The translations under genes and the position numbers were made by a program. A DNA stretch of 64,000 nt from Nageia nagi. Taxonomy: Eukaryota; Pinophyta. A model generated the notes under the pieces. That model had not been told where the DNA came from. It searched no databases and saw only the letters and a list, made by a program, of their open reading frames with translations. Below, piece by piece: positions 13,288 through 24,239 of this stretch. The stretch covers positions 107,384,001-107,448,000 of the forward strand of contig JBITNC010000001.1 in assembly GCA_050084985.1 (NCBI GenBank), written 5' to 3'. The stretch's first letter is position 1. Each line of letters opens with the position of its first letter.

Positions 13288-13670
13288 AGATCATTTTGCA
13301 ATTTTCTTAGAATTTATGAACATGAATGACTAAGATTAATAGAAAATTATAAACAAAGTTATTGTTTATAATGACTATTATTTTATATATATATAAAATT
13401 AAATATAAATTTAAAGATCACTATATACATTGAATGCAAAAAACACTATTTTTAAATATCTACAATAATCATAAATAAAATATTACTTTTAATTCAACAT
13501 TGATTTATGATATCACCATTTATATTACATTTTCATACTTTCATATGCCAAATTTATAAATTAACAAAACTAAAAAATAAACTATCATATAATAACTATT
13601 AAAACCCTAAATAATTGTTTTCCTTAACACTACAATGTTCATAAATTCTAAGAAAATTGCACAATGATCC
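13288..13670. mobile_element. MITE-like inverted-repeat element
   Basis: The 36 bases at 13,288-13,323 are repeated as the reverse complement at 13,635-13,670 with 34 of 36 positions matching. The core is TTCTTAGAATTTATGAACAT. The ~310 bases between are AT-rich and carry no reading frame. This is the architecture of a small non-autonomous DNA transposon, or of a long hairpin locus. Weaker similarity continues outside both arms, so the true ends and target duplication were not fixed. It lies about 2 kb from the IDL peptide gene. Confidence 0.55.
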
Positions 13671-13748
13671 ATTTCCTTAAGTCAACAACTAGAATGAACC
13701 ACTGTAATTAATTGAAAAATAAGAAACTGGTTACATTACCCTTAGGTT

Positions 13749-14690
13749 ATGTGGCTCAACAGTTACCACTCGTACACACACCTATCAACTTCAAGATATT
13801 CCTCACTGTTGATCTCTTTTTGGCCTAGGTTATGCCCTCAATCATGCCAAATTGTACTGTCCTCTTCAAAGTGGCATCCACAGTATCCATTCATGCATCA
13901 AATATGTTTTTTTAGACCAATGAATGACAGTTGTGGTGTCTTAAATATATAGTTGATTGACCGATCTATAATTAGCACAAGGTCAAATCACAGTCCGTAG
14001 CCCTATTCACAGAGGAAAGTTTCCAAACAAACAAGACCCACAGACCATGCTCATTGCCATCAACATCAACTCATTCAACGCCATATAGAATGATGGAAGA
14101 ATTACATGTTTTTAATAAGTCTGTTTCAACTGAAGAAAAGCAAGTTTCTTGATCATTATCTGTATTTCTATTCATATCCTTTTTTTTATTGTTCTTGCTA
14201 ATACAAAATTAAATTGTCTGGTATAAAATTATTTATGGAAAACTTAATCTTTGTAGAGATTTTATTATTAGTGATGATCAGAGAGACCATGAATACCAAA
14301 GTCAAAGGTCTCCAATTTTTAGGTCTCAACAGAACAAGTACTTGATTGCAGTGGGATCAATTATTTTAATATGCTGCATTAAAACCGGGATAGGGTCCTT
14401 TTCTATCTGGAAGTTTTTCCTTCACAGCCAAAATAAACCCATCGAACTTATCATTTATTTCTCATGTCTCTCTCAACAAGTTATCCATGAAAAGATTATG
14501 ATGAAAATATGATGTTGTTGTTTTGACAGAAACAGCATCCTTTGTACTTGATTTTCTTTTTTTATTTGAATGGCATTAATAGCAAAATCATTTTAAACTA
14601 AATGAATAATTTGAATGGCATTAATAGCAAACTCATTGTAATTAGTCCTCTAAAACAAGAAAACTCTTATTCATAGATTCATTCAATTCA
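13749..14690. other. Gene-island flank, no gene assigned
   Basis: The composition here is more balanced than in the surrounding repeats. A plus-strand ORF at 13,749-13,952 has no recognisable domain. Near 14.57-14.63 kb the phrase TTTGAATGGCATTAATAGCA occurs twice, about 54 bases apart. Confidence 0.4.
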
Positions 14691-14691
14691 A

Positions 14692-15214
14692 TTGAGATCT
14701 AATTTGAATGGAGATTATCAAAAGCTGTCAAACATTATAATCAATCCAGTCAAATATGGAGCATACATTAATGCCGTGTCATTTCTGTCATCTGAAAAAA
14801 AAATGATATGGTATTACAAGTTATCTCTTAACATGAAATTTTATGAATATGGTATATTAGTAGCTAATAGAGATTTCAAAATAGATAGTACAAGACTGAT
14901 TATCTAACTTCAAGATTGCACTGTGAGGTAAATGATTTGAATATTACATTGTGAATGGCAATGTAGTCACCTATTTCCAAAACCAACAAGTATCAGGTGT
15001 AAATTCTGCAAATTATACTGTTTTAATTCAAGGACCTGGTTTAAAATACAAATTTTCCGGGTTTCCTGTGTTTCAAACCATATTGAACATCCAAAACTTC
15101 AACAAAAACAAAAAGACAACTTGGATATGGGAAACAATGAAAATGGGATGTCCATATTGTGGAGTTGTATCCTCTAGTATTATCCATGCATTCAATATGT
15201 TTGGTCTCAAATAA
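14692..15214 (+). other. Two adjacent unassigned ORFs
   Basis: Two plus-strand frames, 14,692-14,907 (71 codons) and 14,951-15,214 (87 codons), lie close together in the more gene-like island. The second contains NYTVLIQGPGLKYKFSGFP and a CPYC pair (GCPYCGVV) near its end. No family was recognised and no signal peptide is evident. They could be exons of a decayed gene, a low-copy fragment, or chance. The opposite strand is also open at 15,238-15,041, so the strand is uncertain. Confidence 0.25.
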
Positions 15215-15258
15215 AGAGTATTTGCTTATTGGTCTCAAATAAAGAGTGTTTGCTTATC
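15200..15258. repeat. 29-bp tandem duplication
   Basis: TGGTCTCAAATAAAGAGT followed by A/GTTTGCTTAT is present twice in direct tandem, just after the unassigned ORF. Confidence 0.8.
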
Positions 15259-15529
15259 AATATCTTGATATATATATCTGTATACATCTTTTAGACTAGC
15301 TTATATTTACACCCAGAAACAAAAACTGATACTAAACCCTAATGTCTTGATATATGTATACTCAATCCATGGGAATGTTTCATAAACAAATATCTACACA
15401 AAACAATAAAAAAAGATCTCTCTCAAACCAAACTGTGAGACCACTGATTACATTTACAGTTGCATAACCAAACACAATGCTGTATATGCTCAAGCTCCAT
15501 CTAATATTCATATCTAATCTATTCTGCTC

Positions 15530-15850
15530 TCAGGGAGATCTAGTATAGTCAGTGCCAATCCCATTATGGCGTCTAGAAGGACCAGAGTGATGATGTGGAG
15601 GAATTCCTTTAGGGAGAAAGCTGAACGAGAAACCAAATCTCCTGTGCTTGAAATAGTAGTCGTTATAACCTTCCATTAGGGCTTCTTGACTCTGCATGCT
15701 GCTATCATCGTAACTACCTTGTGGGCTAATGTTTGGAGCAACATCAAGGTCACTTGTTCCCATTATCTCAATCTTCTCTCGAGCGATACTGCACTGTGGA
15801 TAGTTCATCAGTAGGAATACAACCATGAGAATTGGCAGGAAGGAGGCCAT
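15530..15850 (-). CDS. IDA-like (IDL) secreted signalling peptide precursor
   Basis: This single-exon frame of 106 codons starts at the ATG at 15,850 and ends at a TGA at 15,532-15,530. A six-codon upstream extension has no ATG, so it was not used. Residues 1-23 form a hydrophobic signal peptide (MASFLPILMVVFLLM) with likely cleavage after CSIA. A variable acidic middle follows. At residues 79-96 is LPKGIPPHHHSGPSRRHN, matching the C-terminal EPIP motif of the INFLORESCENCE DEFICIENT IN ABSCISSION family, whose core is PIPPSAPSKRHN. The S-G/A-P-S-K/R-R-H-N half is conserved. The PIPP half is replaced by PPHHH, so the proline normally hydroxylated in IDA is not at its usual place, and the motif is one residue longer. 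IDA-type peptides are secreted and perceived by HAESA-type receptor kinases in organ separation and related processes. Length and intronless layout fit the family. A ten-residue tail follows the motif. Confidence 0.75.
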   Translation of the reverse strand: MASFLPILMVVFLLMNYPQCSIAREKIEIMGTSDLDVAPNISPQGSYDDSSMQSQEALMEGYNDYYFKHRRFGFSFSFLPKGIPPHHHSGPSRRHNGIGTDYTRSP

Positions 15851-16020
15851 AAGAAGCTTCTTCACCAACCAAAAGTATTGGCATAGGTTTAGGAGAACAG
15901 TTGCAAGGGATTTCAGTCATGTATAGCTTAGTAATGGATTGATGCATGCAGTTTGTGTCAGTCCATCAAATTTAGGAGTGGTAACGGTAGTGGATACGTG
16001 AACCTTTTTAAATCTCATGA
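15851..16020 (-). promoter_or_regulatory. Probable upstream region of the IDL gene
   Basis: Upstream of the IDL start, on the minus strand, a weak TATA-like CTATACAT lies about 70 bases before the ATG. A palindromic ATGCATGC (RY-type CATGCA) lies about 95 bases before it, and a CACGTA core (ACGT-type) about 150 bases before it. These short motifs are common by chance; only their position makes them worth noting. Confidence 0.3.
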
Positions 16021-17125
16021 CCATGGTGATGATGATGTTGTTAAAGTAGGGGCAGCAGCTTCCCTAACAACATGGCAAACATCCATATAAGCAGTGACCC
16101 ACTTTGATGCAGAAAACTTGAAGAACGAGCTACTGCTACGAAAAAAAAAGTTGAGGACTTTATTGTTCACTTTATTGTTCATAAAAAAAGTAATGTTCTT
16201 GACAAATTTTAATAGATGAATTCAAAATCATAGAGGAGGTACCTCCGTAGAATGTTGGAGTTGACAGTGCACCTAATACTTTAATTTGTGTTTAAAACCT
16301 TATGTAACTATTATTTATTTTTCCTCTTTTGGGTAAATTTCAAATATGTATAAGATCAAGAATGAGATAAAGTAAAATATAAGTCAATTAGAGGGAATCA
16401 TACTTTATTAGGCAAATCAACATTGAGACAATATTATTATTTACAAAACATAAACTGATATGAAAGTGTAGTACTATTTTTTATATATCTCAAATGAAAG
16501 TAAAAGTTATTAGTTAAATAAAATGTGTTGAAATGATTATATTGATAAATATATAATTTTTATGGATCTTTTGGATGATTTGGTAATTTATAATGGAAGA
16601 GATACTTTTTCTATCATAGTGTAAAAGTGATTATTGCCCTTTATTTATGCTATCTTGTTAGTTTTTTTAACTTATCAATATCTTTAATTGCATGTTTTAC
16701 TTATTATAAGCACTTATTTTGCATAATTTGTTATTTTTATCCTCTTGAGATAACATCAATACTAGGTTGATACTAGAGGAGTATCATAGTGTTTAAATTA
16801 ATTGTTACAATATTTTGAATTGATTCATCGTATCACATTCAAGTATTCTACTTCACATAGTATCAATTTTGATTTAATTTATATATTTTTATTTTTACAA
16901 ATTGGATTTCAATTATATATACAAAGAACATAGGATTTGACTACTCATCAAGTATCATACTTGTCAAGGTAAATTCTCCTAAACACCCAACTGACATGGG
17001 ATGGCTACAACACCCAACCAAAAAACACCCTTAAAAAAATTATTGTATTCATATAGCATGCATATAGATAGCAAAAGCACATTGTGAGTTGTTGCAATTA
17101 ACTACAATGCCTAGCATTAATTGTT
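16021..17125. other. Intergenic sequence, no gene seen
   Basis: No domain was recognised. A 12-base palindrome GGAGGTACCTCC lies near 16,233-16,244. The rest is AT-rich with no clear repeat unit. Confidence 0.5.
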
Positions 17126-17480
17126 CTCCTTACAAAGAAATGCACATTCTTACATGAGTTTCAACAATATTCTCCTTACCAAGACTTTCTTAGTCTTACT
17201 AGAGATAATAATGTTATCCATTTTTCTCAAACTTCTTCTTAGTACTTGAAAGATATAGTCTCCTTACAAAGATTTGCATGCACAACTTACTAGAGACATA
17301 TCCCTTACAAAGGTCCTTCACGATCCTACTGGAGCTTTTACCCTTTACAAACATTATTCCTAAATATTACTAGGATTTACTTTTTAAAAAGATCTTATCT
17401 TGACCTTATCAAATTTAGCATGCATTACTCCTAACAAAGGCCATCTATGGCCTAACTGGAGTCTTTAGGAGACTTTTCTT
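17126..17480. repeat. Degenerate ~43-bp tandem array
   Basis: Variants of CTCCTTACAAAG begin at 17,126, 17,172, 17,260, 17,301, 17,341 and 17,428, with weaker phases near 17,216 and 17,381. The spacing is therefore 40-46 bases over about eight units. Most units also carry CTTACTAGAG or CCTACTGGAG near their middle. Units are heavily diverged, so the array is old. It lies on the downstream side of a minus-strand copia remnant and may belong to that element's 3' end. Confidence 0.65.
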
Positions 17481-18129
17481 TAAGGGTTTGCATCATAAAT
17501 TCTTCTAATTTTTAAACTTTTTGGGATAATTTATTGTAAAATAGGCTAATGAAGTTTATAGCCAAAACTTATAAACAAACATTAACCCAATGATGCAAAT
17601 ACACATAATCATAATGAAAAAGAGAGAGTAATTGATAATAATAGAGTTCTCATTATTTAGTCTTCAACAGCAAATGCTACACACCAATACAACCAAATTT
17701 GAATCAACATATCAAAAATGTCATAACCAACCTAAACAAGAATGAAACTACACACTATGTACAATTCAAATGGAGAAGAATCAATCCAAAATATGAAATA
17801 AATAGTCTAATCTATAGTTACATAAAACCAATCAAAATATAATGCCTAAGATAAAAAAGAGATAAATATGATAAAATGCATCAACATTTCATCAAAACAC
17901 ACCATGAAAATGCTAGTATTTTAGGATATATTTTTAAAGCTTATACACTTTATAATTTACACATGTATAAAATGAAACATGCTAGTCTTTTAGCATAGGA
18001 TTCACATTTCACTTGAAATGTCATGTTTCACCTAAAATGTATCTATATTTCATCAAGGGATCTACATTTCATCAGAACTGACCAAAAATAATTGATAAAG
18101 TTAAATTTACAAGTCAATTTTCTAATATT

Positions 18130-18545
18130 TTACCCTTTGATGCTGAGAGGAATCACAAGTAAGTTTCTTGGCTTTAAAATATGAGCTTTAACCATCCCTT
18201 TTGTGAATACATCAACTAATTGATGATGGTTTCTATAATACCATGCTCAATTTATTTCTTCTCCACCATGTCACAAATGAAATGATACTTCAAATCAAAG
18301 TATGTAGATCAAATATGGTGGATTCCAAGATTTTATTGTAATTGAATGAAACTCATATTGTCACCAAAATGTAAAGTAGGACCATTTTATTTCTTACCAA
18401 TCTCCTTAAAAACTTTTCAAATCTATAAGGCTTTTGTACCTGCTAAAGTGAGTACAATGTGTTCAACCTCTGTTGAGGAGAGTAATACTAATCCTTGCAT
18501 TCTAGAGCTCTAAAAGATCAACCCAAATCTAAGTGAAAAATAGTT
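18130..18545 (-). pseudogene. Ty1/copia RNase H C-terminal fragment
   Basis: The minus-strand translation reads SSRMQGLVLLSSTEVEHIVL, then GPTLHFGDNMSFIQL, then YFDLKYHFICDMVEKK and VDVFTKGMVKAHIL. These match in order the copia RNase H blocks ALSSTEAEY, CDNKSAI, KHIDIxYHFIRDxVE and VADIFTKPL. Four or more stops and one frame change are present, and the CDN Asp-Asn motif is GDN. The fragment ends at 18,545-18,566, where an unrelated LTR begins. The upstream RT was not found next to it. A split copia RT lies 23 kb away at 41.7 kb on the same strand, but no link between the two can be shown. Confidence 0.8.
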
Positions 18546-18566
18546 ACTAGAAGTAGGCTTCTAGTC

Positions 18567-19031
18567 TGTAGGAACTAACACTAACAAGATAATTCCTAAA
18601 ATACCAAGATCACATGAAAGCTCACAATTACATCCAATAAATACACAAAAAAATCTCATAACACAAGATGTAAAGTGGTTCCTCCAACTAGGAGTATATC
18701 CACTAACTAGATCTTTACTTCTCTCATAAATACAACTCTCTTACAATTCTCTTAATCTCAACTCCTACACTTCTATCGTATAGCATATTCTTACTCCTCA
18801 ATTGGAATCCTGTTACAAAGAGGGAGTGGCCAAAATCCCTCTTTGGATGACCTAAGCATGACATGCACATCTTTGACCCAAGGGGCATGCTCATGACTTG
18901 GAGTGTAGGACAAGTTACATTATTATATTCACTAGAATACTTAAGGTATCAAATAATACCCTTAAGTATTAGTGAATTTACATAGAAGATTTAATACATC
19001 TATTTACAATAATGCATTATAGATTCCAACA
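18567..19031 (-). mobile_element. 465-bp LTR (minus orientation)
   Basis: On the minus strand the segment starts TGTTGGAATC at 19,031 and ends GTTAGTTCCTACA at 18,567. It is therefore bounded by TG...CA with near-perfect short inverted ends (TGTTGGAA against TTCCTACA). It is immediately preceded by a purine tract AAGGGGGAG at 19,040-19,032, as expected for a 3' LTR. It appears inserted into the copia RNase H fragment at its lower edge. No second LTR was found, and the sequence above the purine tract is non-coding, so the parent element may be non-autonomous. Confidence 0.65.
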
Positions 19032-19040
19032 CTCCCCCTT
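19032..19040 (-). promoter_or_regulatory. Polypurine tract
   Basis: AAGGGGGAG on the minus strand abuts the TG of the LTR. This is the position and composition of a plus-strand primer for retrotransposon replication. Similar minus-strand purine tracts occur at about 19,619-19,627 and 20,913-20,920. Confidence 0.65.
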
Positions 19041-19745
19041 AATGCAATATTGGGATAGAGTGAGTAAGAGAGAAGAAGAAGAGAAAGTAAAAGAGTTCTC
19101 CTCTAAACAGATACAATGGAGATGAGAACTTTTTACATATTTGTGAAGTAAGAAAGATCTAGTTTGAAACTCACTACTTTACCAAATACAATCATTAACC
19201 ATAATTGGTTTCAATGTACATGAAGTAAGCATCCAACTAAAAGTCATGAAGAGTCTCGAAGATCCTACATACTTGAGGTAAGCAACCTGCAATCTCAAAG
19301 AAACTTGCAAGTCATAAGTAGCTCAAATAATGAGATCAAGTAGATGCATCATATTCATATCAATAATAATAGATGAATCACACTATCCATACATTGATCA
19401 TAATAAAGCATATAAAGATGTACAACAACAAGGATGACATAAATCATCAACTATGATATCTAAGAATATCACATGTGCATATATCAAAATATGTGCACTA
19501 TCAACCAATTGATATGCATTTATTTTGTTGCTATTGTATTTGTTTTATATGAGGGGTGTCATCACAATAATACAACCAATCAAGGTGTCATCACAACAAT
19601 ACAACCAATTTAACATTTTCTCCCCCTTGAGGATAACTTATCAAACAAATACAATGTGACAGGAATCATGCCATGAAGAAATGCCAATGGAACCAATATG
19701 GATGGTAAGAGAGAAAGGCAAATCAAAGAGAATAAGGCATAAAAT
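19041..19745. other. Non-coding interior next to the LTR
   Basis: No protein domain could be read in either strand above the polypurine tract. A second purine-tract-like site lies near 19,620. The segment could be the interior of a non-autonomous element. Confidence 0.35.
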
Positions 19746-20095
19746 GCCATCTTAAGTACCATATTAAGATGCATAAAGCCACAAGGTGCCATAAACTTAA
19801 CTTTACCAAGAGTGAGTCAAGATGCCACAACAAAAAAACTTGACTATTCCATGAGTGAGTCAAGATGCCACAACAAATAAATGTGACTTGACCAAGATTG
19901 AGACAAGATATCACATAAATAAACTTGACTTTACCTAGAGGAAGCCAATATATCGCATAAATAAACTTGACTTTACCAAGAGTAAGCCAAGATATCACAC
20001 AAATAAATTTGACTTTACCAAAAGTGAGCCAAGATATCACCCAAATAAACTTGACTTTACCAAGAGTGAGCCAAGATATGATAAGTAAAAATCCA
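19746..20095. repeat. ~40-bp tandem array
   Basis: About eight imperfect units of the type ACTTGACTTTACCAAGAGTG followed by AGCCAAGATATCACACAAATAA. The minus-strand ORF at 20,040-19,723 is only the repeat translated (WLTLGKVKFIYVIS and variants). It is not a gene call. Confidence 0.8.
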
Positions 20096-20189
20096 TCTTA
20101 AACATGCTACTAGTTAAGAGGGAAAGGATGAAATTGGTAGCATGAATCAATTGAAATGATTCAAATTTCATCAAACTTCCATCATCATG

Positions 20190-20415
20190 GAAGGAGAAAA
20201 GAGTGTAGCCACAAGTGCACTATAAGCCATCACAGAGATGCCAAGCCAATGCTTATAGTCACCAAAAGATACTTGGATTCATGTTGCACTATAAGTCATT
20301 ATGAAGGATGCCAAGCCAATACTTATAGTCAACAAAAAAATACATGGATTTTATGGTGCACTATAAGTCATCATAGAGGATGCCAAGCCAATACTTATAA
20401 TCACTTGCTATATAT
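20190..20415. repeat. ~63-bp tandem array
   Basis: Three to four units containing GCACTATAAGTCATCATAG, GATGCCAAGCCAATACTTAT and AGTCACCAAAAGATAC. The plus-strand ORF at 20,156-20,446 is the translated repeat. Confidence 0.75.
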
Positions 20416-20439
20416 AAAACATGTGTTGATTATTATTAC

Positions 20440-20690
20440 AAAATAGAGCATGCACATACGAGTTCCTCACATGTGAATAATTAAATAGTGCCAAAAGACA
20501 CATAAGAGTTTCTCACACATGGATAACTGGACAATGATAGATCATGCACATAAACATTCCTCACACATGGATAAATGAATAGTGCCAAAAGACACATAAA
20601 AGTTCCTCACATATGGATGACTGAATAGTGCAAGATAGGCCAAGTTATACAACAAGTTCCTCACATAGAGCGAACTAACCATAAATGTGT
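20440..20690. repeat. ~60-bp tandem array
   Basis: Four imperfect units built on GTTCCTCACACATGGATAA, TGAATAGTGCCAAAAGACAC and CATAA. It follows directly on the previous array, so three different arrays lie side by side. Confidence 0.7.
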
Positions 20691-21049
20691 ACAATAAAAT
20701 CAACACTATACAACATAAAGTCATCAACAAAAGAGAATTAGATTTAGTAATGTAACATAGTCCATCAAATTGGATCCACCTTCCCAATATGGAAGTAAAA
20801 ACAAAATGTAGATGAACAGAGCTATAATTGTTTCATCAAGAACTTGCTTGGATTTGAAAAACTTTGCATATATATTACAATAGCCAATAAAGTATTCAAT
20901 AATAATTCAACCAATACTCCCCCTGGAGGGATATATCACCAACCTTACTTTAGAACAGGGCTTGGTGAATAAAGGATGTGTGGTTTTTGTATAAGAATGT
21001 CCATTACATACTAAAGTAGCTAATTATTATGATTGAGATTATGGGTCAA

Positions 21050-21450
21050 CTATAGTAGGACCCATAGAAGGTTGAGATGCTATGTCCTTTGGAATGTGAA
21101 TACCAAAATGGTGAAGGATAGCCTTATACTGAAAAGCCCTTTGCTTCCATTATTATTTTAATCATTGCATTCCATAGTAGCTATTGCTTGCATCATGCTT
21201 AAGTTGTATCTCAATCTCTTTTGCTTGTAATTGTAACATATTTTTCTCAACTAGTAGTTTCTCGTGCTCATCCAAAAGTTCATGGTAATATTATATACAT
21301 ACAACTTTCTCTTGTTGTAACATATCATAATGATAGGCCATTATCTCCATCTCAACCTTTTTGGTAGCCAGTTCATGGTGAAGATAGGCATTCTTTAAGT
21401 TTGCCCATATGTTTGTTTCTATGTCAGAACTTAGGGAAGAACTTCCCATG
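21050..21450 (-). pseudogene. Decayed coiled-coil protein frame
   Basis: From an ATG near 21,449 the minus strand reads MGSSSLSSDIETNIWANLKN, then a heptad-like stretch (HHELATKKVEMEIMAYHYDM, stop, HELLDEHEKLLVEKNMLQLQ, AKEIEIQLKHD). It ends near 21,050 with HHFGIHIPKDIASQPSMGPT. Five or so in-frame stops interrupt it. The long charged helix is clear, but the family is not recognised. It may be part of an extra ORF of a transposable element. The similar but plus-strand coiled-coil frame at 26.4 kb is comparable in style but was not shown to be homologous. Confidence 0.4.
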
Positions 21451-21779
21451 TGTGCAATAAAATTCTTTATGAGTCATGATGATCAACCTATCGTTCAAGA
21501 GTAAACTTTCTAATTTAATAGTCAAGAGGAGAGAGAGAAATAGCATAGTGATGACTTAGTCATTATGTGGCTTTAGTGGTACTATCATTATTATCATCCT
21601 GACATGGCATGATACATATGACTTCACTCAATTAAATGAGTGGTAGGTGAGATATTTTATCATCGCAAATATTTTTCTCTAGTTGTCATAATTATGATAG
21701 TTTGAATATATCAAATCATATGCATTATAAATAGTCATAAATGACCCTCATTTTTCATTCAATGCTTTGCATTTATGAT

Positions 21780-23220
21780 TTGAGCTATTATCCATCATGG
21801 ATGTGTCTCAGTTTCATACCCTACCGAGCAATCTTCAAGAAAACATAGTACATTGTAGTTTTCATGCAACTTTAGAAAATCATGCTTTGATCATGTTTGT
21901 GGTTTTGTTGCAATAATGATTAGTATTTTTGCAATTATATCCAATGATCATTATGGGATTTACATGATTTTGCATCTCAATCAAGAGGATCATGTCCATT
22001 GATTATTTCATTTGCTTAGTAGGCCTGATTGGACATGGCGTATAATGGCTTATACTCCATTCAATCATTATCTATTGCAATTTGTATGCTACATTGGACC
22101 ACCATGCCTACATCCATAGGAATATTTTGAACCACTCACTATTGCATGGGTAGTTTGTCATCATAAGCTTCAATGGTCATCCATGTACTCTTTTCACATT
22201 GCTTGGCAAGGTGGAAATCATATTTTATGCCACTAATTTTCATTTTCTTATCAATTTTCACATCTTTCACATCTATATATTTTAATATTGGACACATCCG
22301 ATTCTAGCATATCTAAAGATGATGCTAATTCTTTAGATTTTGATGACCATGTACTAGACTAGCATTAATCAAACCGTAAGCACCACCCACTTGGGTTTGT
22401 CAATGGGAATCTTTTCTAACATTTTAATAAAGTAAAGGACAAGGTCACATTGGTTATTATGCTTTTATGGTTGATCCATTTGATGTTCCCATTTATGATT
22501 GATGATCTAGTTAGTTTGGAATTCTATAAATTCATTGTATTCTAGTTGATCATCATCATTTTCATTTGTGTATGAAACCTTCAGAGAGAGTTGAATCACT
22601 TTATCATTCATCATGGATATGACCATTTTATAAGGTCTACATGCTAATATTCCCTAATACATTCTTTATCGACATATTCAAGGTTGAGTCTTACAACATG
22701 CTTACACTACACTGCAAACTACAATGTGATAAAACCTAGTTCACATACAAGGAGATCAAAGTCTTTGTCGATGGGCCATCTGCTTTATCCATCACTTGGA
22801 GGATGCTGAGCAATTACATGTCATACTCACACTTGTCTATCATCCAAATTGGATATGGAATATCATTCTTTATTGTTCATGGACATCTTTTTTCTTCCAT
22901 TTTTTGCACTATGTAGGTCCTTCAAGGCTATATCCTCATGAGGACTATCACCCTTATGTTGTTGCATTGATAGTATGGTGATGAGATCTTCATTAAAAGT
23001 CCACTTATATTTCACAACTAATGCGAGAAGGGGATAAATGGGTGTACTACCTATTTTTTGACATCAAGTATAAATTTTATCTTATTACTCATGATGTGTT
23101 ATTCCATATACCTAGTTCTTCTATCACAGATCCTGAGAGTTCTAACTCCAACTCTCTCGATCATAATTCCACTTAGTTTGGCTACCCAGTTGGGCATATG
23201 AGTGGAACTTTTGATAAGTA
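21780..23220 (+). pseudogene. Decayed unassigned plus-strand frame
   Basis: Several plus-strand pieces read as protein-like but shift frame and stop. Examples are PSNLQENIVHCSFHATLENH near 21.82 kb, LYPHEDYHPYVVALIVW near 22.95 kb and INGCTTYFLTSSINFILLL near 23.05 kb. The last part ends near 23,220. No family was recognised. Its position next to the minus-strand coiled-coil frame suggests a decayed multi-gene transposon or an extra ORF of a retrotransposon. Confidence 0.3.
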
Positions 23221-24239
23221 AAAAATAGTATTTTTTTCTATCTTATATTAAATTATTTATTGGATAAGTTCCAAGTTCTCAAGATAAGCCTTAAATACAA
23301 TAATTGTAATTTCATGATGTACATAAAACATAATAATGCTAGTGTACCAAATACTTCAAAATTTAATATAAAAAATACTTAATTTTGAAGTATATACATT
23401 TTTAAAGATGAAAAAACCTTCATGTTTGTAGAATAGATCACCATAGCATAACATAAAAAGAACATCATTGAATATAGAGTGACATTATTGAGGCTTCTTA
23501 TCTTGTCTAAAAATTAGGCCTTCACCTGGATGCCCACACAAGAGGAGCCTAGGTCCTACCAATCCTCAACCAATTCCCCTTGGGTAGAAATATACTCTCA
23601 CAAGGAGACGGATGAGCTATTTTTCAAGGTTTTGACATTTATTGGATCGACCAAATTATTAATCTTGATTAGTTTTCAAGTTGTCCTCTTAGGTTATCAA
23701 GATAATCCCTAAATGGACATACGAATATGTGGTATCATTACACATATACCTATCCACCTATTGAAGTTAAATCTAGACCAAAAAAGGACTTAGGGACAAT
23801 TAAGTAGTATGGAATTTCACCACTTGGATCCTTGAACTTAAAGGCTCCAATCTACCTATTCTCACCTCATGGCTCCTCAAATAAGTCATGTTGCAGAATA
23901 TACATGTGGATGTGTTCATTTTAGGGGGTTGCTTATTTTAATATTTGAATTTTTGTTTGCATAAGCAAATAAATCAAAATGTGAAACATAAAAGAGTATA
24001 AGTAAAACATCATCCATTCAATAACTCAAAATTTAAGTGTCCAATGGGTTTTGTTTACTAACCCCTAAAGGATATCTTTACATCAATTCTTATTTTGCAC
24101 AAGTCCATTAACTTTGCATAAGAGCATGCATCAACCCCATAAGTATAAGTATGCATAATTAACTTAAAGAAGTATGTATCAATCCAAAAATTAAACATGC
24201 ATTATTTCTTCATAAGAACTAAAATTTAAGAGGCATAAT
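23221..24239. other. Intergenic sequence, no gene seen
   Basis: AT-rich. The plus-strand ORF at 23,530-23,712 has no recognisable domain. Confidence 0.45.

Noticed and set aside
15041-15238. Minus-strand ORF of 65 codons overlapping the unassigned plus-strand ORF
   Set aside because: No domain and no better evidence than the plus-strand frame; treated as a shadow.
16233-16244. Perfect 12-base palindrome GGAGGTACCTCC
   Set aside because: Too short to support a function; no related copies nearby.
19723-20040. 105-codon minus-strand ORF with repeated WLTLGKVKFI peptides
   Set aside because: It is the translation of the ~40-bp tandem array; period and drift are those of DNA repeats.
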